From: Arenicellales bacterium
GTDB lineage: Bacteria; Pseudomonadota; Gammaproteobacteria; Arenicellales; JAJDZL01
Assembly (NCBI GenBank): GCA_958295885.1
Contig: OY282380.1
Coordinates: 2,666,001-2,730,000, forward strand
Length of the DNA: 64,000 bases
Direction of reading: 5' to 3'
In this document: in pieces, positions 56,180 through 63,586 of the stretch
How positions within the stretch are numbered: position 1 is the stretch's first letter
Layout of the letters: each line of letters starts with the position of its first letter
Program-made: the position numbers and the translations under genes
Notes under the pieces: model-generated
Databases searched by the model: none
What the model was told of the DNA's origin: nothing
Seen by the model: only the letters and a program-made list of their open reading frames with translations

Positions 56180-57004
56180 ATGAGTCTGAATGACATCAGA
56201 AAAACAATAATGACAGAACAAAGAAATATGGAAATGAATGCAGAAAAAGAGAACGAGTCCGAACGTATTGAACGGCGAATCTTGAAAATGCGCGCTGAAA
56301 TCGTTGCGATTGAGAAGGAAACAGCTGAGATTCGCAAGGAGACCGAAGCGATTCGCAAGGAAGCCGAAGCGAAATGGAACAAGAACAACCAAACTCTCGT
56401 GGAACTGAACCAATCTCTCGCGGAACTGAACCAATCTCTCGCGGAACTGCACGAAACCGACAAGCGTCACGGCAAGCAGATCGGCGGCTACGGCAACCAG
56501 ATCGGAGATTTTACCGAGTCTTTGGCGATGCCCTCGATCAGACGGATTTTGGACCAGCGTTTCAACGCTGTTTTCCAAGGCGATGTGAATTACGACTGGG
56601 AGGATCAGGACGGTCCTTTGCAAGTTGATGCCTGGGGCATCTCGCGCAACGGCGCTAAGGAAGTGTATCTGGTCGAAATCAAAAGAACGTTCAAGCGCGG
56701 GCACATCCATCAGGTGAGGCAGATGGTAAAGAGGTTTCGCAGCTATTATGCCAACTACAGCGACAGTCCGATCTATCCGGTCATTGCGGCGGTGAAGATT
56801 AGCGATATTGACCGCCGCAAACTATGGGAAATGGGGATGTATGTGATCGACATTGCTGATGGCGTGTTCAAGTTGGCGAAGCCGCCTGCCGAAATCAAAT
56901 TCGAACCGAAAGGCGGATATGGGATGCCAAAAGGGGTGCAAAGAGCGGTTCCGCCGCTGAATCTGGTCTGGGACCGCGAATCGCAGCAGCGAAAGGTACG
57001 GTAA
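56180..57004 (+). CDS. Coiled-coil PD-(D/E)XK nuclease-like protein, copy 3
   Basis: About 274 aa. The coiled coil is short (only EIRKET and EAIRKEA units) but the second repeat LAELNQS is expanded, and the nuclease domain matches copies 1 and 2 with a few substitutions (VEIKRTFKRG, FKLAKPPAEIKFEPKGG). ATG 56180 (MSLNDIRK) is the family-like start; ATG 56153 and 56210 are also possible. Confidence 0.68.
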   Translation: MSLNDIRKTIMTEQRNMEMNAEKENESERIERRILKMRAEIVAIEKETAEIRKETEAIRKEAEAKWNKNNQTLVELNQSLAELNQSLAELHETDKRHGKQIGGYGNQIGDFTESLAMPSIRRILDQRFNAVFQGDVNYDWEDQDGPLQVDAWGISRNGAKEVYLVEIKRTFKRGHIHQVRQMVKRFRSYYANYSDSPIYPVIAAVKISDIDRRKLWEMGMYVIDIADGVFKLAKPPAEIKFEPKGGYGMPKGVQRAVPPLNLVWDRESQQRKVR

Positions 57005-57117
57005 CGAATCAGACAATGTCGTACGGTGACCGGACCGGTTCGGCATGACCCTATCGAATCGGCGATATCGAGCATGTTCTGGTGCCGTTTCGACACCATT
57101 CTGCTGGCTGAAACAAT

Positions 57118-57320
57118 ACGGCGCTATCGCGCACCGTAGCCGTGACCGTCGTCTGAACTGGACGCGTATGGCGGCTGTTCTGCGTAACTTTCCGTTGCCT
57201 TCTGCACGTGTTGTGCATTCGATTTATGCCCGTTGAGCGAACCTGTTGCATGAGGAACCGAGTGCGTCAATCGCGCACGCTCGGGTCTGTGAGGAGCGGG
57301 GCCCGGTAACGACCCCGCTT
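57118..57320 (+). pseudogene. Group II intron RT C-terminus and intron 3' part
   Basis: HRSRDRRLNWTRMAAVLRNF then PLPSARVVHSIYAR resembles the X/D-domain end of group II intron maturases (LRRRSQ..LTWERM...LPxPRxxHP). The following GAGGAACCGAGTGCGTCAAT and CGGGTCTGTGAGGAGCGGGG look like the structured intron region after the ORF. No active RT. Confidence 0.5.
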
Positions 57321-57328
57321 ACTCGGCC

Positions 57329-57747
57329 TTTCAGAAATTAAAGTGTTTAAGGCAGATCAGTAGGTCTGTTCATCCGGTCAGCAAGATAAATCTGACGCGT
57401 TTTGTACAAAGGAAATCAAAGCCTGATTTATTGAAATTGTGGATGAATGAGGAATCTATACAAGTAGCGCGTCATCGAGATTGAAGAAAGTCAAAGTAAT
57501 TGCATTTACTTGCAGAATGCACAAATGGCCAGTTGTCGAATGAACTTAACCACGGAATTGCTCTAGAAACAGTTTTTTGATCTAATTTTAGTTGAGTTGC
57601 GATGGTTCGTTGGTTTAGACCGAGTTGCTTAAATTGTTGAACTTTCTCTGCGAATTTCTGATAGCACGGTTGCTCAGAAGAGTCGATCACATTAATTTCA
57701 ACCGGAATTTCACATACGGTTCGTACCAACTGCGTCCGCGCACACCA
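57329..57747 (-). repeat. R2 repeat, copy b (complete)
   Basis: About 420 bp. The minus strand encodes VRTVCEIPVEINVIDSSEQP and LKLDQKTVSRAIPWLSS, an HTH fragment of 85 residues. Right end is J-site 14. Confidence 0.7.
57718..57747 (+). repeat. J-site 14
   Basis: GGTTCGTACCAACTGCGTCC then GCGCACACCA; the most divergent of the R2-linked copies. Confidence 0.55.
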
Positions 57748-57810
57748 ACAACGAAATTCACCAAATTACCAAAAATAATTACCTGAAATCAGAAAGAAAT
57801 AAACCGGGAT

Positions 57811-58239
57811 ATGCGTACATCTGAACTGTATTTGGTTTCGTGCGTTAATAAGAAAGCGCCCATACCAAGAAAAGCGAAAAATCTTTACATTTCCCCTTGG
57901 TTCGGGAAAGCAAAAGCGTATGTAGAGAGTACAAAGCAACGTTGGTTCATTCTATCGGCAAAATATAGGCTTGTTGAACCGAACTGCAGAATTAATCCTT
58001 ATGAAAAATCATTGAATTCCATGCCAATCAAGGAACGACAGGAGTGGGCGGAAGATGTGTTCAAAAATTTAAGACTGCACATCACTGACATCGAAACAAT
58101 TTACTTTCTAGCTGGAAAACGTTATCGAGAATTTCTCGTACCAAAGTTACGTGATTATGATGATGTGAAGATATGTGTTCCGATGGAAGGCCTGCGAATA
58201 GGTGAGCAACTAAAGTGGTTTAATGAACGAACCAATTAA
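57811..58239 (+). CDS. DUF6884-type protein
   Basis: 142 aa: ELYLVSCVNKKAPIPRKAKN, WFILSAKYRLVEPNCRINPY, then IETIYFLAGKRYREFLVPKL. The C...K start and SAKYG-L-like motif are typical of DUF6884/YaaA-like proteins, often encoded with a GIY-YIG nuclease as here. Intact; the next gene starts within its last codons. Confidence 0.7.
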   Translation: MRTSELYLVSCVNKKAPIPRKAKNLYISPWFGKAKAYVESTKQRWFILSAKYRLVEPNCRINPYEKSLNSMPIKERQEWAEDVFKNLRLHITDIETIYFLAGKRYREFLVPKLRDYDDVKICVPMEGLRIGEQLKWFNERTN

Positions 58240-59005
58240 TGACCGTTTGAAAGAATTGAAGCGCTTTTATGATTTGCTTGCTCATCTGGAATACAAAAAT
58301 GGTACCAAGATAAATTTAAGTATTTGCAATGGAAAGATGAATTGGCCGAAACAGGGGATTTATGTTTTTTACGAAGCTGGTGAATCTCGGACTGAATCAG
58401 GCTAAGGGTGCAAAGCTGTAAGAGTCGGTACTCATGCATTGAAAAAGGGGTCAAAGTCTACCCTTTGGGGTCGGCTTCCAATCACAGGGGCTCACGTAGT
58501 GGATTAGGTAATCACAGAGGTTCAAATTTTCGCCTGCTTGCAGGTGTTTCACTTGCCAATCGAAATAATATACCGTTACCGACACGTTGGGGAGATAAGA
58601 AAGCCCGTCGTAAAAAAAGAGTCAACTAGAATTGAATGCAGAGTATGAACTGGAAAAAATGTGAGTGACTATATTTATGCCATGTCATTCGTATATTTGA
58701 AAGTCAGTTCCGATACTGGTCCAGAAAGTGACCGTGCATTCATAGAGAGAAATGCAATTGCCCGATTAAGCAATTGTTATAAACCAGATATTGATCAGTC
58801 TTCGTCAAATTGGTTGGGTCGAGATTGTGACCGTGAACGTGTGCGTTGTTCAGGCCTTTGGAATCAAAACCATGTTAAGGAGCAATACGATGCATCGTTT
58901 CTCGATAATATGGAAGATTGGGTAATGAAAACGGAACCAGTGTGGTGTGCAGGAATCCAACGGAAAAGTAGTTTTGATAAGTGGAATTTAGCAATTCCTA
59001 CATGA
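58223..59005 (+). pseudogene. GIY-YIG nuclease, several disruptions
   Basis: Reads across frames as GIYVFYEAGESRTESG, TAA, VRVGTHALKKGSKSTLWGRL, NHRGSRSGLGNHRGSNFR, PTRWGDKKARRKKRVN, then DYIYAMSFVYLKVSSDTGPE, AFIERNAIARLSNCYKP and VRCSGLWNQNHVKEQYDASF. These are the blocks of a GIY-YIG family nuclease. At least two stops and one frameshift. Confidence 0.7.
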
Positions 59006-59377
59006 TTGTTAAATGGTTTTCTGAATGACATGATGAGCATCAATTAGTAGGGTCCATGGTCAATTTGGCGACGGTAAGGTGATAGTTGTTGTAGCACCGT
59101 CAATAGTGCGGATAGGGAGTCAGATGCGTCCTCTTGTTGAAATGCTCAACAGTGTGCTAAGGAATTGAAAAGGCATGATATCCAGCGAAATTTTCGAATG
59201 GACATGGATAAAAGTCGTTTAAATCTTGTCTTCAGTAAAAATGATAATTTAATTCATTCCTGCGTTTTGTGGTTGTGACTGCGTGCATTTTAGATCTTAC
59301 TTTACACGAATCAATAATTGGCCTGCTTTTCGACGGATTAATTGATCACTCTCGTGCGGCAGTCTAATTCAGCAAAA
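59006..59377. other. Gene-free stretch
   Basis: No gene supported between the GIY-YIG remnant and J-site 15. Confidence 0.4.
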
Positions 59378-59405
59378 GTTCGGATACGTAGCAACCGTAG
59401 CCACC
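59378..59405 (+). repeat. J-site 15 (left edge of the second Uma2 module)
   Basis: GTTCGGATACGTAGCAACCG then TAGCCACC. Shared sequence with the first Uma2 module begins at CCACCGAAACC. Confidence 0.75.
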
Positions 59406-59649
59406 GAAACCTAATTCATCGCTGTAAAAGATTTTAACGTTTGAGTCGATCTGTATCTTCGAATACGGTTCAAGTCTATCTACGAATCTGCTGTTCACGA
59501 CAGACAAAGTTCCTCTTTAGATCTTGAGAGCTTGAACCTGCCGAATACGAACCCCGAAGCAAGATGACAAATTTCTGCCGAACCGTTTGTTTCACCGCGC
59601 AACGATGGATTAGAATTGAACTAGAACAACTATTAAACTATGAGACACG

Positions 59650-60303
59650 ATGAAGAAATCGCATTCAATTAAAGCCGATGCAGCTTCACGTCAGGCGACC
59701 TATCAAGATGTGCTGGATGCGCCACAACACATGGTTGCGGAGATTGTCGGTGGCAGGCTATACACTCACCCGAGACCAGCTTTTGGTCATGCCTTAGCCA
59801 GTTCGAGGCTTGGGAGTCGGCTCGGTACACCTTTTGATTTCGGTGACGGCGGTCCTGGTGGCTGGTGGATTATCGACGAACCAGAACTCCATCTGGGCGA
59901 GGACATTGTAGTACCTGACATCGCAGGATGGCGACGTGAGCGAATGCCTGTGTTTCCAACCGGAGCCTACAGCACATTGGCGCCGGATTGGGTGTGCGAG
60001 GTGCTTTCCCCTTCGACCCGTAAGCTTGATCTTGGCGGCAAGCGAGCGATTTACGCCCGCGAGGGTGTCGGCTTTCTTTGGTTGGTAGATCCACATGCCC
60101 GCTCGCTGGAAGCATTTGAGTTGCACGGTACTGAATGGGTGCTGATAAACAAGCTGTTTGATGATGCGTCAGTTTCACTGCCGCCATTTGAGGCGATCAG
60201 TTTCAATCTCAGTGATTTGTGGCCACCGCATGCTGTGCACAGAGAGCTGCCGAGCAAGCCGACTGCAGAAACTGAACCGGAGCTGATTGAAACCTCAAAG
60301 TAA
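59650..60303 (+). CDS. Uma2-family endonuclease-like protein, copy 2
   Basis: 217 aa, near-identical to the gene at 12055 except around residues 48-65, where SRLGSRLGTPFDFGDGG replaces SVLGHSIGPPFHQGRGG: a localised divergent patch in an otherwise conserved protein, suggesting gene conversion or selection there. The catalytic blocks are unchanged. Followed by R1 copy g. Confidence 0.85.
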   Translation: MKKSHSIKADAASRQATYQDVLDAPQHMVAEIVGGRLYTHPRPAFGHALASSRLGSRLGTPFDFGDGGPGGWWIIDEPELHLGEDIVVPDIAGWRRERMPVFPTGAYSTLAPDWVCEVLSPSTRKLDLGGKRAIYAREGVGFLWLVDPHARSLEAFELHGTEWVLINKLFDDASVSLPPFEAISFNLSDLWPPHAVHRELPSKPTAETEPELIETSK

Positions 60304-60400
60304 CATTCAGTGGCTCAAACCTTGCTTTTCAGTTATTGTGAATTCAAGAACTCTGGGCTCGATTTTTCACAGTTGAGTAAGATGTTTATTGAGCGATGAT

Positions 60401-60747
60401 TGGTACTGACCCGATGATGTAGAGACGCTTGAGCGACAGAGTAACATTAACAATTGGAGGATAATCGAAGAAGAGTGAGTCGATTATTCGGAAGCATTGA
60501 AGGCACATATATTATTGTGATAGACCAATCAGAAGCAGAATATACGGATTTCGGCTACCGTTTCACAAATCTGTTCTAAGTGATCAACTGCTGCTAGTCA
60601 AATCAGTTAAATGCCTTAAGCACTTTTAGATACTGCGTGGGGGACACTCGTTAAACCGAATTCATTAATCTACAATTTTTTGTTTTTTAGAATACGGTGT
60701 ATTTCTCGAAGTCAAAGATTTCTACTTTGAATGGCAGTTCCGCAAAA
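60401..60747 (+). repeat. R1 repeat, copy g (complete)
   Basis: TGGTACTGACCCGATGATG to J-site 16. Its left neighbour matches that of copy a (both follow Uma2). Confidence 0.75.
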
Positions 60748-60774
60748 GTTCGGATACGTTGCGACCGGGCCCAC
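60748..60774 (+). repeat. J-site 16
   Basis: GTTCGGATACGTTGCGACCG then GGCCCAC. Precedes RHH-Fic copy 2. Confidence 0.8.
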
Positions 60775-60852
60775 AATGTTTCTTCCTCAATTTTTCTATA
60801 ACTCCCAAATTTGGATAGTTTCAATTTGTTAATAACAAAAGATTGACATAGC

Positions 60853-60880
60853 ATGACACATCATGACAATCGCGTATAAT
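60853..60880 (+). promoter_or_regulatory. Promoter of RHH-Fic copy 2
   Basis: Same ATGACA-16-TATAAT arrangement and CATGACA repeats as copy 1, 7 nt before the ATG at 60888. Confidence 0.55.
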
Positions 60881-60887
60881 CGTCCCT

Positions 60888-61100
60888 ATGAAAAAAATCA
60901 AGATCAGTTCAAAAGTTGACGAGGTTGTCTGGCAAGACCTCAAAGCACTGGCCCAGGAACGCCATCAGAATGTTTCCGGTTTGTTGACCGATGCTATTCG
61001 AGAATACGTTCAGCGAAAGCGTATTAGACCGGTTGTATTAACACACTTGGAATCGTCCATGGAACAAAACGAAGAATTGGGAAAATTGCTGGCTAGGTGA
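60888..61100 (+). CDS. Ribbon-helix-helix antitoxin of a Fic/Doc pair, copy 2
   Basis: 70 aa, three or four substitutions from copy 1 (QDLKAL, QRKRIR, VLTHLES). With an identical promoter the two antitoxins probably cross-regulate. Confidence 0.85.
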   Translation: MKKIKISSKVDEVVWQDLKALAQERHQNVSGLLTDAIREYVQRKRIRPVVLTHLESSMEQNEELGKLLAR

Positions 61101-61471
61101 TTCAGTTCTTGACTCTTGAGGAGATTCTTGCAATCCACGAGTCGGTAATTGAGCGATTTGGAGGTCAGCCCGAAATTCGGGACTACGGATTGTTGCTCAG
61201 CGCATTGTACAGACCTCAGACCGGATACTACAACGACTTAGCGGAGATGGGTGCCGCATTGTTTGAATCTCTGATCATTAATCATCCATTTATCGATGGC
61301 AATAAACGCGTGGCGTTTTTTGGCACAGATGTATTTTTTCGATTGAACGGCTACCAATTCAAAGTCAAACCGAATGACACATATCAGTATTTGGTTGAGC
61401 TAATTCAGTCACAGACATGTGATTTTGATCATCTATTGCCTTGGGTTAGAAAATCTATCGTTTCGATATAG
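61097..61471 (+). CDS. doc: Doc-type Fic-family toxin, copy 2
   Basis: 124 aa with HPFIDGNKRVAFF intact and only scattered substitutions from copy 1. GTG start overlapping the antitoxin by 4 bp. Confidence 0.88.
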   Translation: MIQFLTLEEILAIHESVIERFGGQPEIRDYGLLLSALYRPQTGYYNDLAEMGAALFESLIINHPFIDGNKRVAFFGTDVFFRLNGYQFKVKPNDTYQYLVELIQSQTCDFDHLLPWVRKSIVSI

Positions 61472-61657
61472 AGTCCAAGAACATCAAGAATGCATCACCA
61501 CGGTTGCATAGCCTGAATTGATATGATGTTCTCGGTGATTGTTTGTGTCGACCTTAATTTTGTGAGATGGCCACGAATTATCAATCGTTTCATCTCAGTG
61601 AATACAATTATTGCAACAAGAAAAAAGACTTGTCGACACAGCAATTTAACAGTGAAA
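61472..61657 (+). other. Leader of a lost DUF433 module
   Basis: Matches 43054-43240 (the trailer of RHH-Fic plus the leader of DUF433) and is cut by the IS66-type end at 61658 just before the DUF433 gene would start. Confidence 0.6.
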
Positions 61658-62289
61658 GTAACTACTCACCCCCTCTGATTGAATCTTGATCGGCTGATCA
61701 TTGCCGTTGACGATACAAACGGGTAGAGGCATCGTGATCTGATTGTATTGCAGCAGATCATTTTACTCGCCCCTTGACATTACATGGTCGATAGTCTATG
61801 GTGTGGGCATGATTGAATACACACCAAATTTAGATGGACAACGCAAACTTCGACTCCAAAGCCACGGCCGGGCTGTGCCAGGCCATTATCGGGCGGATGC
61901 CACCTCAGCGCGTTTACATCGAATCGCATCTGGGCGGTGGTGACATCATGAAGCGCAAGTCGGCGGCGCAGTGGGGCATCGGCATTGAAATTGACGCGTG
62001 CGCCATTGGTCAGTTGCTCAAGATGATGTGCGGACGTCAGATTTCCGAAGCGACGCTTTTGAAATGGGTGCGGCGCCTGCATCAAACTCTGAGCGGCTGG
62101 GAACGCGCAGCCATGGAACGGCTGCTGGAGATGCCGGTGCTGCACGCCGATGAAACCTCGATCCTTGTGAACCGTAAAAATCACTGGATCCACAGCTGCT
62201 CCTTCGTCATCCATAGCCTGTTCTGTGACCGAGACCCAAATCTGTGCACTTTTTCATGTCGGCGACAGTGGACTTTGCGGATGACGTAG
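61658..62289 (+). pseudogene. IS66-type end with chimeric Dam-like/IS66 reading frame
   Basis: GTAACTACTCACCCCCTCTG end. From ATG 61834 the frame reads LCQAIIGRMPPQRVYIESHL then GGGDIMKRKSAAQWGIGIEI, the N-terminus of a D12-class adenine methylase (ESHLGGG for EPFLGGG). It switches at about 62000 to IS66 transposase LKMMCGRQISEATLLKWVRR and MPVLHADETSILVNRKNHWI. It ends in unrelated sequence. Confidence 0.6.
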
Positions 62290-62723
62290 TCAAAGCTTAT
62301 TCATCCTTTGGTAAGTCGCGTAACAACGACTGAACTTATGCGAACGCTTTGCTAGACAAAGCTCCAGCTAACAGACAATATGGGCGCCTTCAATTCCTCA
62401 GAATAGGTCGCTATACTCATCTAACATTCGCCTCCATCAATTCGCATTCCTCTTTCATTAAAGAGTCTCTACAAAATCGGGATGGTGCTAGGTCGGGCGA
62501 TTGCATCATTCTTTTTGCCGCTCTAACATCTGGGTCAGCTCGATGATTCCGAATCCCATTGTTCATTGTAAATTTTCTGACTTTATGGTTGTTATAAATT
62601 AAAATAGTAAGGATTATTTAGAAAAGTAGTTGTAAATAAGATAAATACAGCTATATAATAAATAACTATCTAATTTTATTTATTTGGAATAAAACTGAAA
62701 AGTCTAAAATGTGAAAAACAGTA
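62290..62723. other. AT-rich gene-free stretch
   Basis: No credible gene; 62570-62720 is very AT-rich and probably holds the promoter of the following pair. Confidence 0.4.
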
Positions 62724-62957
62724 ATGTATGAATCAAAAATTACTAAGAAGGGTCAGACCACGCTGCCTAAGCCAGTGCGTGAGATTCTTGGCGTACAGGG
62801 TAGTGACAAGATTCGCTACATCGTAACGAAAGATGAGGTGCGAATTGTGCCCGTGCGCCCTATCGCTAGGTTGTTCGGTTCACTGCGGCATGACGGTCCG
62901 CCTGTTACGGTGGAGCAAATGAACGAAGCTATAGCTGACGGGGCGACTGAAGGATGA
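62724..62957 (+). CDS. AbrB/SpoVT-family antitoxin
   Basis: 77 aa: YESKITKKGQTTLPKPVREI then LGVQGSDKIRYIVTKDEVRI is a standard AbrB domain. The tail PPVTVEQMNEAIADGATEG is the conserved toxin-binding stretch of this VapB class. It overlaps vapC by 4 bp. Intact. Confidence 0.85.
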   Translation: MYESKITKKGQTTLPKPVREILGVQGSDKIRYIVTKDEVRIVPVRPIARLFGSLRHDGPPVTVEQMNEAIADGATEG

Positions 62958-63346
62958 TCGCACTGGATACGAGTGTTCTTGTTCGTTATTTGGTTTGCGA
63001 TGATATAGAGCAGGCGGAAGCCGCTCGGAAGCTGTTGGAATCGTTAACCGCCCAACAGCCTGGCTACGTCTGTCGCGAAGTCGCTATCGAACTTGTCTGG
63101 GTGCTTGAACGAGCTTATGGCTTTTCCCGTGGTCGGATTGCAACGACACTGGAAAATCTCATCATTACCGAGGGTCTCGTAATTGAAGATGCAAAAGATG
63201 TAGCCCATGCAATATTTCCCTATCGTGAGGGTGGCGTTGGATTTTCCGATCTTATGATACTGGCGGCTGCTGAAAAGTCTGGAGCTCTTCCGTTGTACAC
63301 TTTCGACCGAAAATTGTCACAACTGGATGGCGTGTCGCTTCTTTAG
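62954..63346 (+). CDS. vapC: PIN-domain toxin, VapC type
   Basis: 130 aa: MIALDTSVLVRYLVCDDIEQ with Asp5, EVAIELVWVLERAYGFSR with the Glu, GFSDLMILAAAEKSGA and LYTFDRKLSQLDGV with the last Asp residues. Complete PIN active site; intact. Confidence 0.88.
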   Translation: MIALDTSVLVRYLVCDDIEQAEAARKLLESLTAQQPGYVCREVAIELVWVLERAYGFSRGRIATTLENLIITEGLVIEDAKDVAHAIFPYREGGVGFSDLMILAAAEKSGALPLYTFDRKLSQLDGVSLL

Positions 63347-63586
63347 GGAAGGCTATTCGTTGAAAACTGAAGCTGTGTATTTTCAGTGTTTTGGAACATT
63401 AACCATGCGTCCTTTCTAGAGATGCATTTAATTTATAGAAATAAAATTTCCTGCGAAATTGATTTGGAGCATATTTGCAGAGAAAATTCAGGTGAGGCTA
63501 GGATTCTCGATCTATGATCTGGAGCGTTAGCTCCGCAAAAGTTCGGATGCATTGCGACCGCCCCACCGTAACATGAGAAAAAAAAG
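63347..63586. other. Intergenic region with J-site 17
   Basis: No gene seen. Confidence 0.4.
63541..63567 (+). repeat. J-site 17
   Basis: GTTCGGATGCATTGCGACCG then CCCCACC. The DUF932 gene starts 20 bp to its right. Confidence 0.7.

Noticed and set aside
11782-63567. J-sites as real tRNA genes or tRNA 3' ends (GGTTC...CCA)
   Set aside because: The GGTTC-to-CCA distance is about 30 nt instead of 25, T-stem pairing fails, and no upstream tRNA body is present. A tRNA-derived origin of the motif is not excluded.
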